NCBI GenBank assembly: GCA_044870185.1
Contig: JBIOYL010000356.1
Span: forward strand, 1-22,229
Source: JBIOYL01 sp044870185
GTDB lineage: Bacteria; Actinomycetota; CALGFH01
Length of the DNA: 22,229 nucleotides
Direction: 5' to 3'
Shown here: positions 7,556 through 17,863 of the stretch, in pieces
Layout of the letters: every line of letters starts with the position of its first letter
Position numbering within the stretch: position 1 is the stretch's first letter
Translations under genes and position numbers: made by a program
The notes under the pieces: generated by a model
The model's database searches: none
Seen by the model: the letters and a program-made list of their open reading frames with translations, nothing else
Told to the model about the DNA's origin: nothing

Positions 7556-7561
7556 ATTCTA
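7556..7561 (-). promoter_or_regulatory. -10 box of a predicted leaderless uvrC promoter
   Basis: TAGAAT fits the actinobacterial TANNNT -10 consensus. Its last base is 7 nt before the uvrC ATG, so transcription would start at or next to the A of the start codon. No Shine-Dalgarno site lies in between and no convincing -35 is seen. Confidence 0.6.
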
Positions 7562-7643
7562 GTGGGACGGCGCCACCGCCCCGCCGCCGGCTCTGCCCGC
7601 CTGCATGATCGGCCGGTGTGCGCATGGTCGGCTGCGGCCTCCC

Positions 7644-7661
7644 GGTCGGCCTGCGCCGACC
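7644..7661 (-). terminator. Hairpin just downstream of the GH1 gene
   Basis: GGTCGGC and GCCGACC form a perfect 7-bp stem with a 4-nt loop, 3 nt past the beta-glucosidase stop codon on the transcribed strand. No T-tract follows. Together with the separate uvrC promoter downstream, it suggests the uvrA-GH1 transcript ends here. Confidence 0.45.
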
Positions 7662-7664
7662 CGT

Positions 7665-9008
7665 TCAGCCTGGCAGGCCGTTGCTCCGGGCGACCGCGGC
7701 GACGAAGCGGCCCGAGTCCTTGACCGTGCGCCGCTGGGTTGCGTAGTCGACGTGCACGATCCCGAAGCGCTTGGCGTAGCCGTAGCTCCATTCGAAGTTG
7801 TCGAGCAGGCTCCAGACGAAGTAGCCGCGCAGCGGCACGCCTGCGGCGATCGCCTGGGCGGCGGCGCGGAAGTGGCCGTCCAGGTAGGCCACGCGGCGGT
7901 CGTCGCGGACCTGCCCGTCGGCGTCGACCCGGTCGTCGAAGGCGGCGCCGTTCTCGGTGACGTACAACGCCGGCGGCGCGTAGTCCCGCTGCAGGCGGGT
8001 GAGCAGCCGCTCCAGCCCCTGCGGGCAGACCTCCCAGCCCATCGCGGTGTGCTTGCCGGGCTGGTCGACCTGACGGTAGCCGACCAGGCCGGCCGGGTCG
8101 TCGGTGGCCACCGTGCGGAAGTAGTAGTTGACGCCAAGGAAGTCGACCGGCTGGGCGATCGCTTCGAGGTCGCCGTCCCGGACTTCGGGCGTGATGCCGG
8201 AGGTGGCGAACCACTCCCACAGGTCGGCCGGGTAGCGGCCGCGCAGGACCGGGTCGAGGAACCAGCGGTTGAGCCAGCCGTCGGCCCGCTGCGCGGCGGC
8301 CGCGTCCTGGTCGCGCCCGCTGGCCGGGGAGACCGGCGACAGGTTGAGGGTGATGCCCACCTGCGACGCCCCATTGGCCCGCAGCGCGAGGACCGCCTGC
8401 CCATGCGAGCGCAGCAGGTGGTGGGCCACCTGCAGGCCGACCGACGGGTCGGTGACGCCGGGGGCGTGCTGGCCGGTCACGTGGCCGAGGTGGGTGACCA
8501 CCCACGGCTCGTTGTGGGTGATCCACAGCGGCACCCGGTCGGCCAGCGCCCGCGAGACGACGTCGGCGTAGGCGGCGAACGCGTCGACGGTGGCCCGGCT
8601 CGCCCAGCCGCCCCGGTCCTGGAGCGCCTGGGGCAGGTCCCAGTGGTACAGGGTGAGCATGGGGGTTACGCCGGCGTCGAGCAGGCCGTCGACCAGCCGC
8701 CGGTAGAAGTCGAGGCCGGGCTGGTTGACTCGTCTGGCGCCCTCGGGCAGCACCCGCGGCCAGGCGACCGAGAAGCGGTAGGCGCGCAGGCCGAGCTCCC
8801 GCATGAGCGTCACGTCCTGGCGCCACCGGTGGTAGTGGTCGCAGGCGACGTCGCCGGTGTCCCCGCCGTCCACCTTGCCCGGGGTGTGGGAGAACGTGTC
8901 CCAGATCGACGGGCCGCGCCCGTCGGCGCGCACCGCCCCCTCGATCTGGTAGGCGGCGGTCGCCGTCCCCCACAGGAACCCGTCCGGAAAGCCGGCCGCT
9001 GTCGCCAT
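7665..9008 (-). CDS. Glycoside hydrolase family 1 beta-glucosidase
   Basis: A 447-residue GH1 enzyme that hydrolyses terminal beta-linked glucose or related sugars with retention of configuration. FLWGTATAAYQIEGA (11-25) is the family's N-terminal signature, the acid/base Glu167 is in WITHNEPW, LGVNYY is at 291-296, and the nucleophile Glu352 is in YVTENGAAFDD. WSLLDNFEWSYGYAKRFG near 399-415 forms the aglycone/glucose pocket. Length is normal and there is no signal peptide, so it acts in the cytosol, probably on imported oligosaccharides. The ATG is 1 nt after the uvrA stop, with GGAGG inside the end of uvrA, so the two are coexpressed. No transporter or sugar regulator is nearby, so the substrate cannot be predicted. 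Confidence 0.93.
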   Translation of the reverse strand: MATAAGFPDGFLWGTATAAYQIEGAVRADGRGPSIWDTFSHTPGKVDGGDTGDVACDHYHRWRQDVTLMRELGLRAYRFSVAWPRVLPEGARRVNQPGLDFYRRLVDGLLDAGVTPMLTLYHWDLPQALQDRGGWASRATVDAFAAYADVVSRALADRVPLWITHNEPWVVTHLGHVTGQHAPGVTDPSVGLQVAHHLLRSHGQAVLALRANGASQVGITLNLSPVSPASGRDQDAAAAQRADGWLNRWFLDPVLRGRYPADLWEWFATSGITPEVRDGDLEAIAQPVDFLGVNYYFRTVATDDPAGLVGYRQVDQPGKHTAMGWEVCPQGLERLLTRLQRDYAPPALYVTENGAAFDDRVDADGQVRDDRRVAYLDGHFRAAAQAIAAGVPLRGYFVWSLLDNFEWSYGYAKRFGIVHVDYATQRRTVKDSGRFVAAVARSNGLPG

Positions 9009-9009
9009 A

Positions 9010-11907
<2,898 letters not shown>

Positions 11908-11952
11908 GGCGGCTCCCTCGGGTGGAGGGGAAGGCTCGGATGTGGCCCACAC

Positions 11953-11958
11953 ATTGTA
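11953..11958 (-). promoter_or_regulatory. Predicted -10 box for uvrA
   Basis: TACAAT matches TANNNT. Initiation about 7 nt downstream would give a leader of roughly 38 nt that includes GAGGGAG and the CTG start of uvrA. No good -35 is seen at the usual 17-18 nt spacing. Confidence 0.5.
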
Positions 11959-11972
11959 TGGACCGCCCGGAC

Positions 11973-11999
11973 AACAACGGCCGCGGGACGCCGGTTGTT
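11973..11999. promoter_or_regulatory. Inverted repeat over the uvrA -35 region
   Basis: AACAAC (11973-11978) and GTTGTT (11994-11999) are perfect 6-nt arms separated by 15 nt, with further imperfect matches inward and outward. The position over the expected -35 suits an operator, possibly for damage control of uvrA. The spacing does not match the LexA consensus GAAC-N4-GTTC, so the regulator is unknown. Confidence 0.3.
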
Positions 12000-12000
12000 C

Positions 12001-12052
12001 CGCCACGGCCAGCCGCCACGGCCAGCCGCCACGGCCAGCCGCCCCGGCCAGC
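12001..12052. repeat. 13-bp tandem repeat, four copies, upstream of uvrA
   Basis: Four head-to-tail 13-bp units of cgccacggccagc (the fourth with one change, cgccccggccagc) lie in the non-coding space between the PBP gene and uvrA, about 43 bp upstream of the uvrA -10 box. The unit is not a multiple of three, which supports a non-coding role or neutral slippage. Confidence 0.85.
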
Positions 12053-12158
12053 CGGTTGCCGCCGGCGACGCCACCCGGGTCGGCGCCGGGCCGCCCCGGC
12101 TCGACCAGTGGCGGCGCCGCGGCGGGGAGTGGCACCGCGCGGCTGGCAGGCCCGGCGC

Positions 12159-13826
12159 CTACAGCCCGGCCAGGAACCGTGCCGCCAGGGGGGCGGCCAC
12201 CCGGCCGCCGACGCCGCCCCCCTCGACCACGATGGCGAAGGCCAGGTCGCCGCGGAAGCCGATGAACCAGGCGTGGGTCGGCGGCGGGTTGCCGCGCCCG
12301 AACTCGGCGGTGCCGGTCTTGCCGGCGACCGGCAACCCGGGCAGGTTGGCTGCCGTGCCCGTCCCGCCGGCGACCGCCGCCCGCAGCATCGCCCGCAGTG
12401 CGGCGTCGACGCGCGGATCCAGCGGCAGCGGCCGGGTGGGCGGCTGGCCGTCGACCAGGTGGGGGTGGCGCCAGGCACCGTCGGCCACGGCAGCGGCCAC
12501 GCTGGCCATCCCCAGCGGGCTGGCGGTGACCTTGCCCTGGCCGATCGCCTGGGCGGCCAAGGCCGTGGCGTCGGCCGGCGGCGGGAAGCTGCCCCGGACG
12601 GCCGGCAGGCCCGGGCTGAGGTCGGCGCCGAAGCCGAGCCGGGCGGCCGCCTGGCCCAGCCGGCCGCCGTCCAGCCGAGCCGCGGCGAGCTGGACGAACG
12701 CGGTGTTGCAGGAGATCGCGAAGGCCCGGCTGAACGGGATGGGGCCGGCCGCCTGCTCCCCCTCGAAGTTCTGGAACAGCCGGCCGCCGACGTCGGCCGT
12801 GGCCGGACAGGTCACCGGGTCGGTCGGTTTGAGCCCGCCGGCCAGCAGGGCCGCGGCGGTGACCACCTTGAAGGTCGACCCGGGCGGGTAGCGGCCGAGC
12901 AGGGCGCGGTCGAAGGGCACGCCGAGCGGCCGGCTGACCACGGCCAGCACCGCCCCGGTCGACGGCCGCACCGCGACGAGCGCGGCCGGCTTGGCCCCGC
13001 CGCCGAGGGCGGCCTCGGCGGCCTGCTGCACCCCGGGATCGAGGCTGACGGTGACCTCGCTGCCCTGCGTGCCGGGGAACCGCTGCAGCACGCGGGCGAC
13101 CGTGCCGTCGGCGTCGACCACGCGCACCTCGCCGGACGGGGTGCCGGCGAGCCGGCGCTCCAGGGCCTGCTCGAGGCCGCCGTGGCCGACCAGGTCGCCG
13201 GTCTGGTAGGGCGGGCCGAGGCGGTCCAGGTCCTCGGCGGTCGCCTCCCCCACCTGGCCGAGGACGTGGGCGGCGAACCCGCCCGGGCGGGTCACCTGGC
13301 CGGCCCGGCGGGCGAAGCGGACGACCCCGCCGGGGCCGGCCAGCAGGCTGCCGTCGGCGGCGCGGATGGCGGCCCGGGGCGGCCAGGTGCGCACCCGGGC
13401 CAGGCGCTGGCCAGAACCCAGGGCCGGGTGGACGGCGGCCGGCGACCAGTCCACCCGCCAGCGGCGGTCGCGGCGCACCAGCCGCAGCACGCCGGTGTAG
13501 TCCCACTCGCCGAGGCCGCGCAGCCGCAGCTTGGCCGTGAAGGCGGCGTCGGCCCGGTCGCCGTGGCGGGCCACCGCGCCGAGCGTGTAGGTCGCCCGGG
13601 TCGCCTTGAGGCCGGCCAGCAGCCGCCGGTGCCGGGCGGCGAAGTCGGCCGGTGGGGCGGCGACCAGGGCCGCCATGGCCCGGTCGTCGCCGCGCTGCCA
13701 GGCGTCCAGGTAGCGGCGGGCCACCGGGTCGGGCGGGCCGCCGGCCAGCCGGAGCCAGCCGAGCCCGGCGCCGCCGGCCACCAGCACGAGCGCGGCCACC
13801 AGCGCCACGATGCCCCACCGCCGCAG
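12159..13826 (-). CDS. Class B penicillin-binding protein with NTF2-like (MecA_N) domain
   Basis: A membrane-anchored peptidoglycan transpeptidase, about 555 residues. An N-terminal helix (IVALVAALVLVAGGAGLGWL) is followed by an NTF2/MecA_N-like domain (about 28-125, PVARRYLDAWQRGDDRAMAAL), a PBP dimerisation-like linker, and the transpeptidase domain. Motifs, numbered from the GTG at 13808, are SxxK STFK (Ser311, Lys314), SCN (366-368) and KTGTAEF (497-503). The domain order matches PbpA/MecA-type class B PBPs; the low-affinity resistance PBPs share this layout, but resistance cannot be inferred. Start choice: CTG at 13826 has AGGAG 6 nt upstream and keeps RRW before the helix; GTG at 13808 has only a weak GGTGGGG. 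A -10-like TAGACT overlaps the stop of the preceding gene. Confidence 0.9.
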   Translation of the reverse strand: MRRWGIVALVAALVLVAGGAGLGWLRLAGGPPDPVARRYLDAWQRGDDRAMAALVAAPPADFAARHRRLLAGLKATRATYTLGAVARHGDRADAAFTAKLRLRGLGEWDYTGVLRLVRRDRRWRVDWSPAAVHPALGSGQRLARVRTWPPRAAIRAADGSLLAGPGGVVRFARRAGQVTRPGGFAAHVLGQVGEATAEDLDRLGPPYQTGDLVGHGGLEQALERRLAGTPSGEVRVVDADGTVARVLQRFPGTQGSEVTVSLDPGVQQAAEAALGGGAKPAALVAVRPSTGAVLAVVSRPLGVPFDRALLGRYPPGSTFKVVTAAALLAGGLKPTDPVTCPATADVGGRLFQNFEGEQAAGPIPFSRAFAISCNTAFVQLAAARLDGGRLGQAAARLGFGADLSPGLPAVRGSFPPPADATALAAQAIGQGKVTASPLGMASVAAAVADGAWRHPHLVDGQPPTRPLPLDPRVDAALRAMLRAAVAGGTGTAANLPGLPVAGKTGTAEFGRGNPPPTHAWFIGFRGDLAFAIVVEGGGVGGRVAAPLAARFLAGL

Positions 13827-13861
13827 CGCGCGCTCCTCTCCGATCGTCGGTCGAAGGGCGC

Positions 13862-13867
13862 AGTCTA
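13862..13867 (-). promoter_or_regulatory. Predicted -10 box for the PBP gene
   Basis: TAGACT fits TANNNT and physically includes the TAG stop codon of the carbamoyltransferase gene. It lies about 35 nt upstream of the CTG start of the PBP gene, allowing a leader of about 28 nt that contains GGAGAGGAG. No clear -35 is seen. Confidence 0.4.
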
Positions 13868-15586
13868 CCCCAGGCGCTGCGCCACCGTTGACGGCCGGCT
13901 GCTCGCCGCCGGCCCGGCCGGCTGCTCCACCAGGTAGGGGCCGAGCAGGAGCGCGTCCATGTCGCTGCGCAGGAAGTCCTCGACGGCCTCGGCCGGGCGG
14001 TGGACGATCGGCTCCCCGCGCAGGTTGAAGCTGGTGTTGAGCACCACCGGCACGCCGGTGCGGCGCTCGAACTCGCCGAGCAGCCGGTGGTAGGCCGGGT
14101 TGGCGTCGGCGGTCACGGTCTGCAGGCGGGCGCTGCCGTCGACGTGGGTGACGGCCGGGATCAGCTCCCGCTTGTCGCCGCGGACCGGGAAGACCAGCAG
14201 CATGAACGGGTTGGGGTAGTAGTGCTCGAAGTAGTCGGCGCCGTGCTCGTGCAGCACGCTCGGCGCGAACGGCCGGAACGGCTCACGGTGCTTGACCCGC
14301 GCGTTGACGATGTCGCGCATCTCGGCCCGGCGCGGGTCGGCCAGGATCGAGCGGGCGCCGAGCGCCCGCGGCCCCACCTCGGCCCGCCCCTGGAACCAAC
14401 CGACGATCCTGCCGTCGGCGAGCAGCCGGCCCGCCTGCACGGCAGGGTCGGCGACCCGGCGGACGGCCAGGCCGCGGCCGGCCAGGGCCGCCTGGTAGGC
14501 CTGCTCGGGCCAGTCGGGCCCCCAGAAGGCGTGCGTCATCGGCTCGACGCGGGGCTGCCCCAGGAGCTGGTGCCACACCCACAGGGCGGCGCCGAGCGCG
14601 TTGCCGGCGTCGGAGGCGGCCGGCTGGATGAAGATGTGCTCGAAGCCTGCCTCGGCCAGCAGGCGGGCGTTCATGACCGAGTTGAGCGCGACGCCGCCGG
14701 CCAGGCACAGGTGGCGCTCACCGGTGCGCTCCCGCAGGGAGCGGGCGACGTGCAGGGCGACCGTCTCGAGCAGGTCCTGCACGGCGAAGGCGAGGTCCTC
14801 GTCGCGCTCGGTGATGGCCGCCTCCGGCACCCGCGGCGGGCCGTAGGCGGCCAGGAAGCGGCGCGACAGCCAGCCGCCCTCCCGCTGGTAGGCGAACCAG
14901 GCCGGGTTCACCCGGAACAGGCCGTCCGGGCTGGGCCGGACCAGGTCGGCGAACTCGCCGACGAGCTTGTCCCGGCCGTAGGGGGCCAGGCCCATGACCT
15001 TGCCCTCGTCGGCGTTGGGCGCGAACCCCAGGTACCAGGTGAGCGCCGAGTACACCTCTCCCAGCGAGTCGGGGTTGCGCAGCTCGGCCAGGCCGTGCAG
15101 GCGGGCGCCCTGGCCGTGCTGCAAGGTGGTGGACAGGAAGTCGCCGCCCCGGTCGAGGGTCAGCACGGCGGCCCGGTCGAACGGGCTGGGGAAGAAGGCG
15201 CTGGCGGCATGGGCGTCGTGGTGGCCGACCCGCACGGTGCGGCCGCGGTACGCCCAGCGCCGGCGGAAGGCCAGCTCCTTGCGGACCAGGTTGGCGTCGA
15301 CCCAGGCCTGGGCGGCCAGCCGTTTGGGCGAGCCGCGGCGCAGCGCGTCGCGTGCCCCCCGGGCGAAGTCGGTGCCGGGGCGCTGCGCGAAGGCCACGAT
15401 GTCGACGTCGTCGACGGCCAGCGCGGCTGAGCGCAGGCAGAAGCCGATCGCCTGGTCGGGGAACCGCTTGGTGTGGCGTTCGCGGGTGAAGCGCTCCTCC
15501 TCGGCGAAGGCCACGATCCGCCCGTCGACCAGCAGGCAGGCGGCGGTGTCGTGGCTGAAGCAGTTGACGCCGAGGATGGAGCGCAC
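13865..15586 (-). CDS. NodU/TobZ-family carbamoyltransferase
   Basis: A 573-residue O-carbamoyltransferase-like protein. The family joins carbamoyl phosphate and ATP to carbamoyl-adenylate in the YrdC-like/Kae1-like core, then transfers the carbamoyl group to a hydroxyl on a sugar or antibiotic. The start ILGVNCFSHDTAACLL, metal-site HHDAHA (122-127), NADEGKVMGLAPYG, LAGGVALNSVMNARL, EVGPRALGARSIL, KHREPFRPFAPSVL and VLNTSFNLRGEPIVHRPAEA are all typical, and length is normal. GTG at 15586 is chosen because it begins the conserved RSILGVN; TTG at 15598 is also possible. It starts 17 bp after uvrB, with no promoter seen between, and ends at the PBP promoter. The acceptor is unknown; no glycosyltransferase or antibiotic cluster is adjacent. 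Confidence 0.93.
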   Translation of the reverse strand: MRSILGVNCFSHDTAACLLVDGRIVAFAEEERFTRERHTKRFPDQAIGFCLRSAALAVDDVDIVAFAQRPGTDFARGARDALRRGSPKRLAAQAWVDANLVRKELAFRRRWAYRGRTVRVGHHDAHAASAFFPSPFDRAAVLTLDRGGDFLSTTLQHGQGARLHGLAELRNPDSLGEVYSALTWYLGFAPNADEGKVMGLAPYGRDKLVGEFADLVRPSPDGLFRVNPAWFAYQREGGWLSRRFLAAYGPPRVPEAAITERDEDLAFAVQDLLETVALHVARSLRERTGERHLCLAGGVALNSVMNARLLAEAGFEHIFIQPAASDAGNALGAALWVWHQLLGQPRVEPMTHAFWGPDWPEQAYQAALAGRGLAVRRVADPAVQAGRLLADGRIVGWFQGRAEVGPRALGARSILADPRRAEMRDIVNARVKHREPFRPFAPSVLHEHGADYFEHYYPNPFMLLVFPVRGDKRELIPAVTHVDGSARLQTVTADANPAYHRLLGEFERRTGVPVVLNTSFNLRGEPIVHRPAEAVEDFLRSDMDALLLGPYLVEQPAGPAASSRPSTVAQRLG

Positions 15587-15603
15587 GGGCGCGTGCAACC
15601 GGT

Positions 15604-17652
15604 TCAGCCGACCCCCGCCTCCTGCATGCCGCGCAGCTCCCGGCGCAGGTCGGCGACCTCGTCGCGGAGCCGGGCGGCGTACTCGAAGCGCAGGTCGGCG
15701 GCTGCGGTGTGCATCTCCTCCTCCAGCGAGGCGATGAGCCGCTCCAGGTCGGCCCGGGGCATGCCGCTGACCGCCGGCTCGCCCCGGCCGGCCCGGCCGC
15801 GGGCCGGCGTCGGGGTGCGGCCGCGGCGGCCACGGCGGCCGCCGGCCTCCTCCTCGCCGCGCAGCGCCTGGATGATGTCGGTGACCCGACGGCGGATCGT
15901 CTGCGGGTCGATGCCGTTGGCCCGGTTGTAGTCGAGCTGCAGCTTGCGCCGCCGGTTGGTCTCGTCGATGGCCCGGCGCATCGACGCGGTGACCTCGTCG
16001 GCGTACATGATCACCTGGCCGTCGACGTTGCGGGCGGCCCGCCCGATGGTCTGCACCAGCGAGGTGCCCGAGCGCAGGAATCCCTCCTTGTCGGCGTCCA
16101 GGATCGCGACCAGGGTCACCTCGGGCAGGTCGAGGCCCTCGCGCAGCAGGTTGATGCCGACCAGCGTATCGAACTCGCCCAGCCGCAGGTCGCGCAGGAT
16201 CTCGATGCGCTGGACGGTGTCGATCTCCGAATGCAGGTAACGCACCCGCAGGCCCATCTCGAGCAGGTAGTCGGTCAGGTCCTCGGCCATCTTCTTGGTC
16301 AGCGTGGTGACCAGCACCCGCTGCTCCCGGTCGACCCGCAGCTTGATCTCGTGGATGAGGTCGTCGATCTGCCCCTTGGTCGGCCGCACCAGCACCTCGG
16401 GGTCGACCAGGCCGGTCGGGCGGATGACCTGCTCCACCACCCGGGTCGAGGAGCGCAGCTCGTAGGGGCCGGGGGTGGCCGAGACGAACACCCGCTGGCC
16501 GATGCGGTCCAGGAACTCGTCGAAGCGCAGCGGCCGGTTGTCCAGCGCCGACGGCAGCCGGAAGCCGTGCTCGACCAGGGTGACCTTGCGGCTGCGGTCG
16601 CCCTCGTACATGCCGCCGATCTGCGGCACGGCGACGTGGGACTCGTCGACGAACAGCAGGAAGTCGTCGGGGAAGTAGTCCAGCAGCGTGTGCGGCGGCG
16701 TGCCCGGGGCGCGGCCGTCGATGTGGCGCGAGTAGTTCTCGATGCCGTTGCAGAACCCCAGCTCGCGCAGCATCTCCAGGTCGTAGGTGGTGCGCATGCG
16801 CAGGCGCTGGGCCTCGAGCAGCTTGCCCTCGCGCTCCAGCGCCGCCAGGCGCTCGGCCAGCTCGGCCTCGATCCCGGCGACGGCCCGCTGCATGCGGTCC
16901 TGGCCGGCCACGTAGTGGGAGGCGGGGAAGACGAACAGCTCGTCGCGCTCCCCCACCAGCTCGCCGGTGACCGGGTCCATGACCAGGATGCGCTCGACCT
17001 CGTCGCCGAACAGCTCGACGCGCATGGCCCGCTCCTCGTAGGCGGGGAACACCTCGAGCGTGTCGCCCCGGACCCGGAACTTGCCCCGCACGAGGTTCAG
17101 GTCGTTGCGGTCGTAGTGGATGTCGACCAGCTTGCGCAGCACCGCGTCGCGGTCGACCTCCTCGCCGAGGCGCAGGTGGAGCATCTGGTCGCGGTACTCC
17201 TCGGGCGAGCCGAGGCCGTAGATGGCCGACACCGAGGCGACGATGATCACGTCGCGCCGGCTCAGCAGGGCGCTGGTGGCCGAGTGGCGCAGCCGGTCGA
17301 TCTCCTCGTTGAGCGAGGAGTCCTTCTCGATGTAGGTGTCGGTCTGGGGGATGTAGGCTTCCGGCTGGTAGTAGTCGTAGTACGACACGAAGTACTCGAC
17401 GGCGTTGTCCGGGAACAGCTCCCGGAACTCGCTGGCGAGCTGGGCGGCCAGCGTCTTGTTGGGCGCCATGACCAGCGTCGGCCGGCCCATGCGCTCGATC
17501 ACCCCGGCCATGGTCCGGGTCTTGCCCGACCCGGTCACCCCCAGCAGGGTGAGCGCCTGCTCGCCGCCGGTCAGGCCGTCGACCAGCTCGTCGATGGCGC
17601 GCGGCTGGTCGCCGGCGGCCGGCATGTCGCTGCTCAGCTTGAACTCGGGCAT
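15604..17652 (-). CDS. uvrB: UvrB, excinuclease ABC subunit B
   Basis: The helicase-like, damage-verifying subunit of nucleotide excision repair, 682 residues. Walker A GVTGSGKT (38-45), the damage-probing beta-hairpin region VSYYDYYQPEAYIP (89-102), FVDESH Walker B, FVSATPGPYE, LVGINLLREGLDLPEV and QTIGRAARN are all present. The C-terminal UVR motif (LERLIASLEEEMHTAAADLRFEYAARLRDEV) binds UvrC. A short Arg/Gly-rich linker (GGRRGRRGRTPTPARGRAGRG) before the UVR motif is probably disordered. The ATG has only a weak GAAGG about 10 nt upstream. It is divergent from murA and followed 17 bp later by the carbamoyltransferase. Confidence 0.97.
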   Translation of the reverse strand: MPEFKLSSDMPAAGDQPRAIDELVDGLTGGEQALTLLGVTGSGKTRTMAGVIERMGRPTLVMAPNKTLAAQLASEFRELFPDNAVEYFVSYYDYYQPEAYIPQTDTYIEKDSSLNEEIDRLRHSATSALLSRRDVIIVASVSAIYGLGSPEEYRDQMLHLRLGEEVDRDAVLRKLVDIHYDRNDLNLVRGKFRVRGDTLEVFPAYEERAMRVELFGDEVERILVMDPVTGELVGERDELFVFPASHYVAGQDRMQRAVAGIEAELAERLAALEREGKLLEAQRLRMRTTYDLEMLRELGFCNGIENYSRHIDGRAPGTPPHTLLDYFPDDFLLFVDESHVAVPQIGGMYEGDRSRKVTLVEHGFRLPSALDNRPLRFDEFLDRIGQRVFVSATPGPYELRSSTRVVEQVIRPTGLVDPEVLVRPTKGQIDDLIHEIKLRVDREQRVLVTTLTKKMAEDLTDYLLEMGLRVRYLHSEIDTVQRIEILRDLRLGEFDTLVGINLLREGLDLPEVTLVAILDADKEGFLRSGTSLVQTIGRAARNVDGQVIMYADEVTASMRRAIDETNRRRKLQLDYNRANGIDPQTIRRRVTDIIQALRGEEEAGGRRGRRGRTPTPARGRAGRGEPAVSGMPRADLERLIASLEEEMHTAAADLRFEYAARLRDEVADLRRELRGMQEAGVG

Positions 17653-17734
17653 ATGCGTGTGGCCTTCGGTGCTCGCGGGGTCCTGCGCTCGGGGTGCCGT
17701 GCGTGCGGGTCCCGGCTTGCGGGGTCGTGCTGCC

Positions 17735-17740
17735 AGTGTA
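17735..17740 (-). promoter_or_regulatory. Candidate -10 box for uvrB
   Basis: TACACT (TANNNT) lies about 80 nt upstream of the uvrB ATG in the 208-bp divergent space shared with murA. No clear -35 and no GAAC-N4-GTTC LexA box were found here. Confidence 0.35.
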
Positions 17741-17812
17741 TGCGGCCGGCGCGACCGCCTGCCCGCCGGCGGCCGGGCGGCCAGGCGGACAGCAGCCGGG
17801 CGGCGCTGACGG

Positions 17813-17818
17813 TACAGT
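17813..17818 (+). promoter_or_regulatory. Candidate -10 box for murA
   Basis: TACAGT (TANNNT) lies about 45 nt upstream of the murA start, allowing a leader of about 38 nt with GGAGAGGGA. The -35 is not recognisable. Confidence 0.4.
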
Positions 17819-17863
17819 AGGGCGCCTTGTCCTTGCGCCTCGAGTCGGAGAGGGAATCGCTTG

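Noticed and set aside
5587..7608. Open plus-strand frame of 673 codons opposite uvrC
   Set aside because: Antisense shadow of uvrC with biased composition and no recognisable domain.
11908..12158. Small gene between the PBP gene and uvrA
   Set aside because: Open frames here come from the 13-bp repeat and GC bias, with no ribosome site or recognisable protein.
15709..17820. Open plus-strand frame of 703 codons opposite uvrB
   Set aside because: Antisense shadow of uvrB; same composition artefact.
17653..17860. SOS (LexA) box between uvrB and murA
   Set aside because: No GAAC-N4-GTTC or close variant could be found in the spacer.
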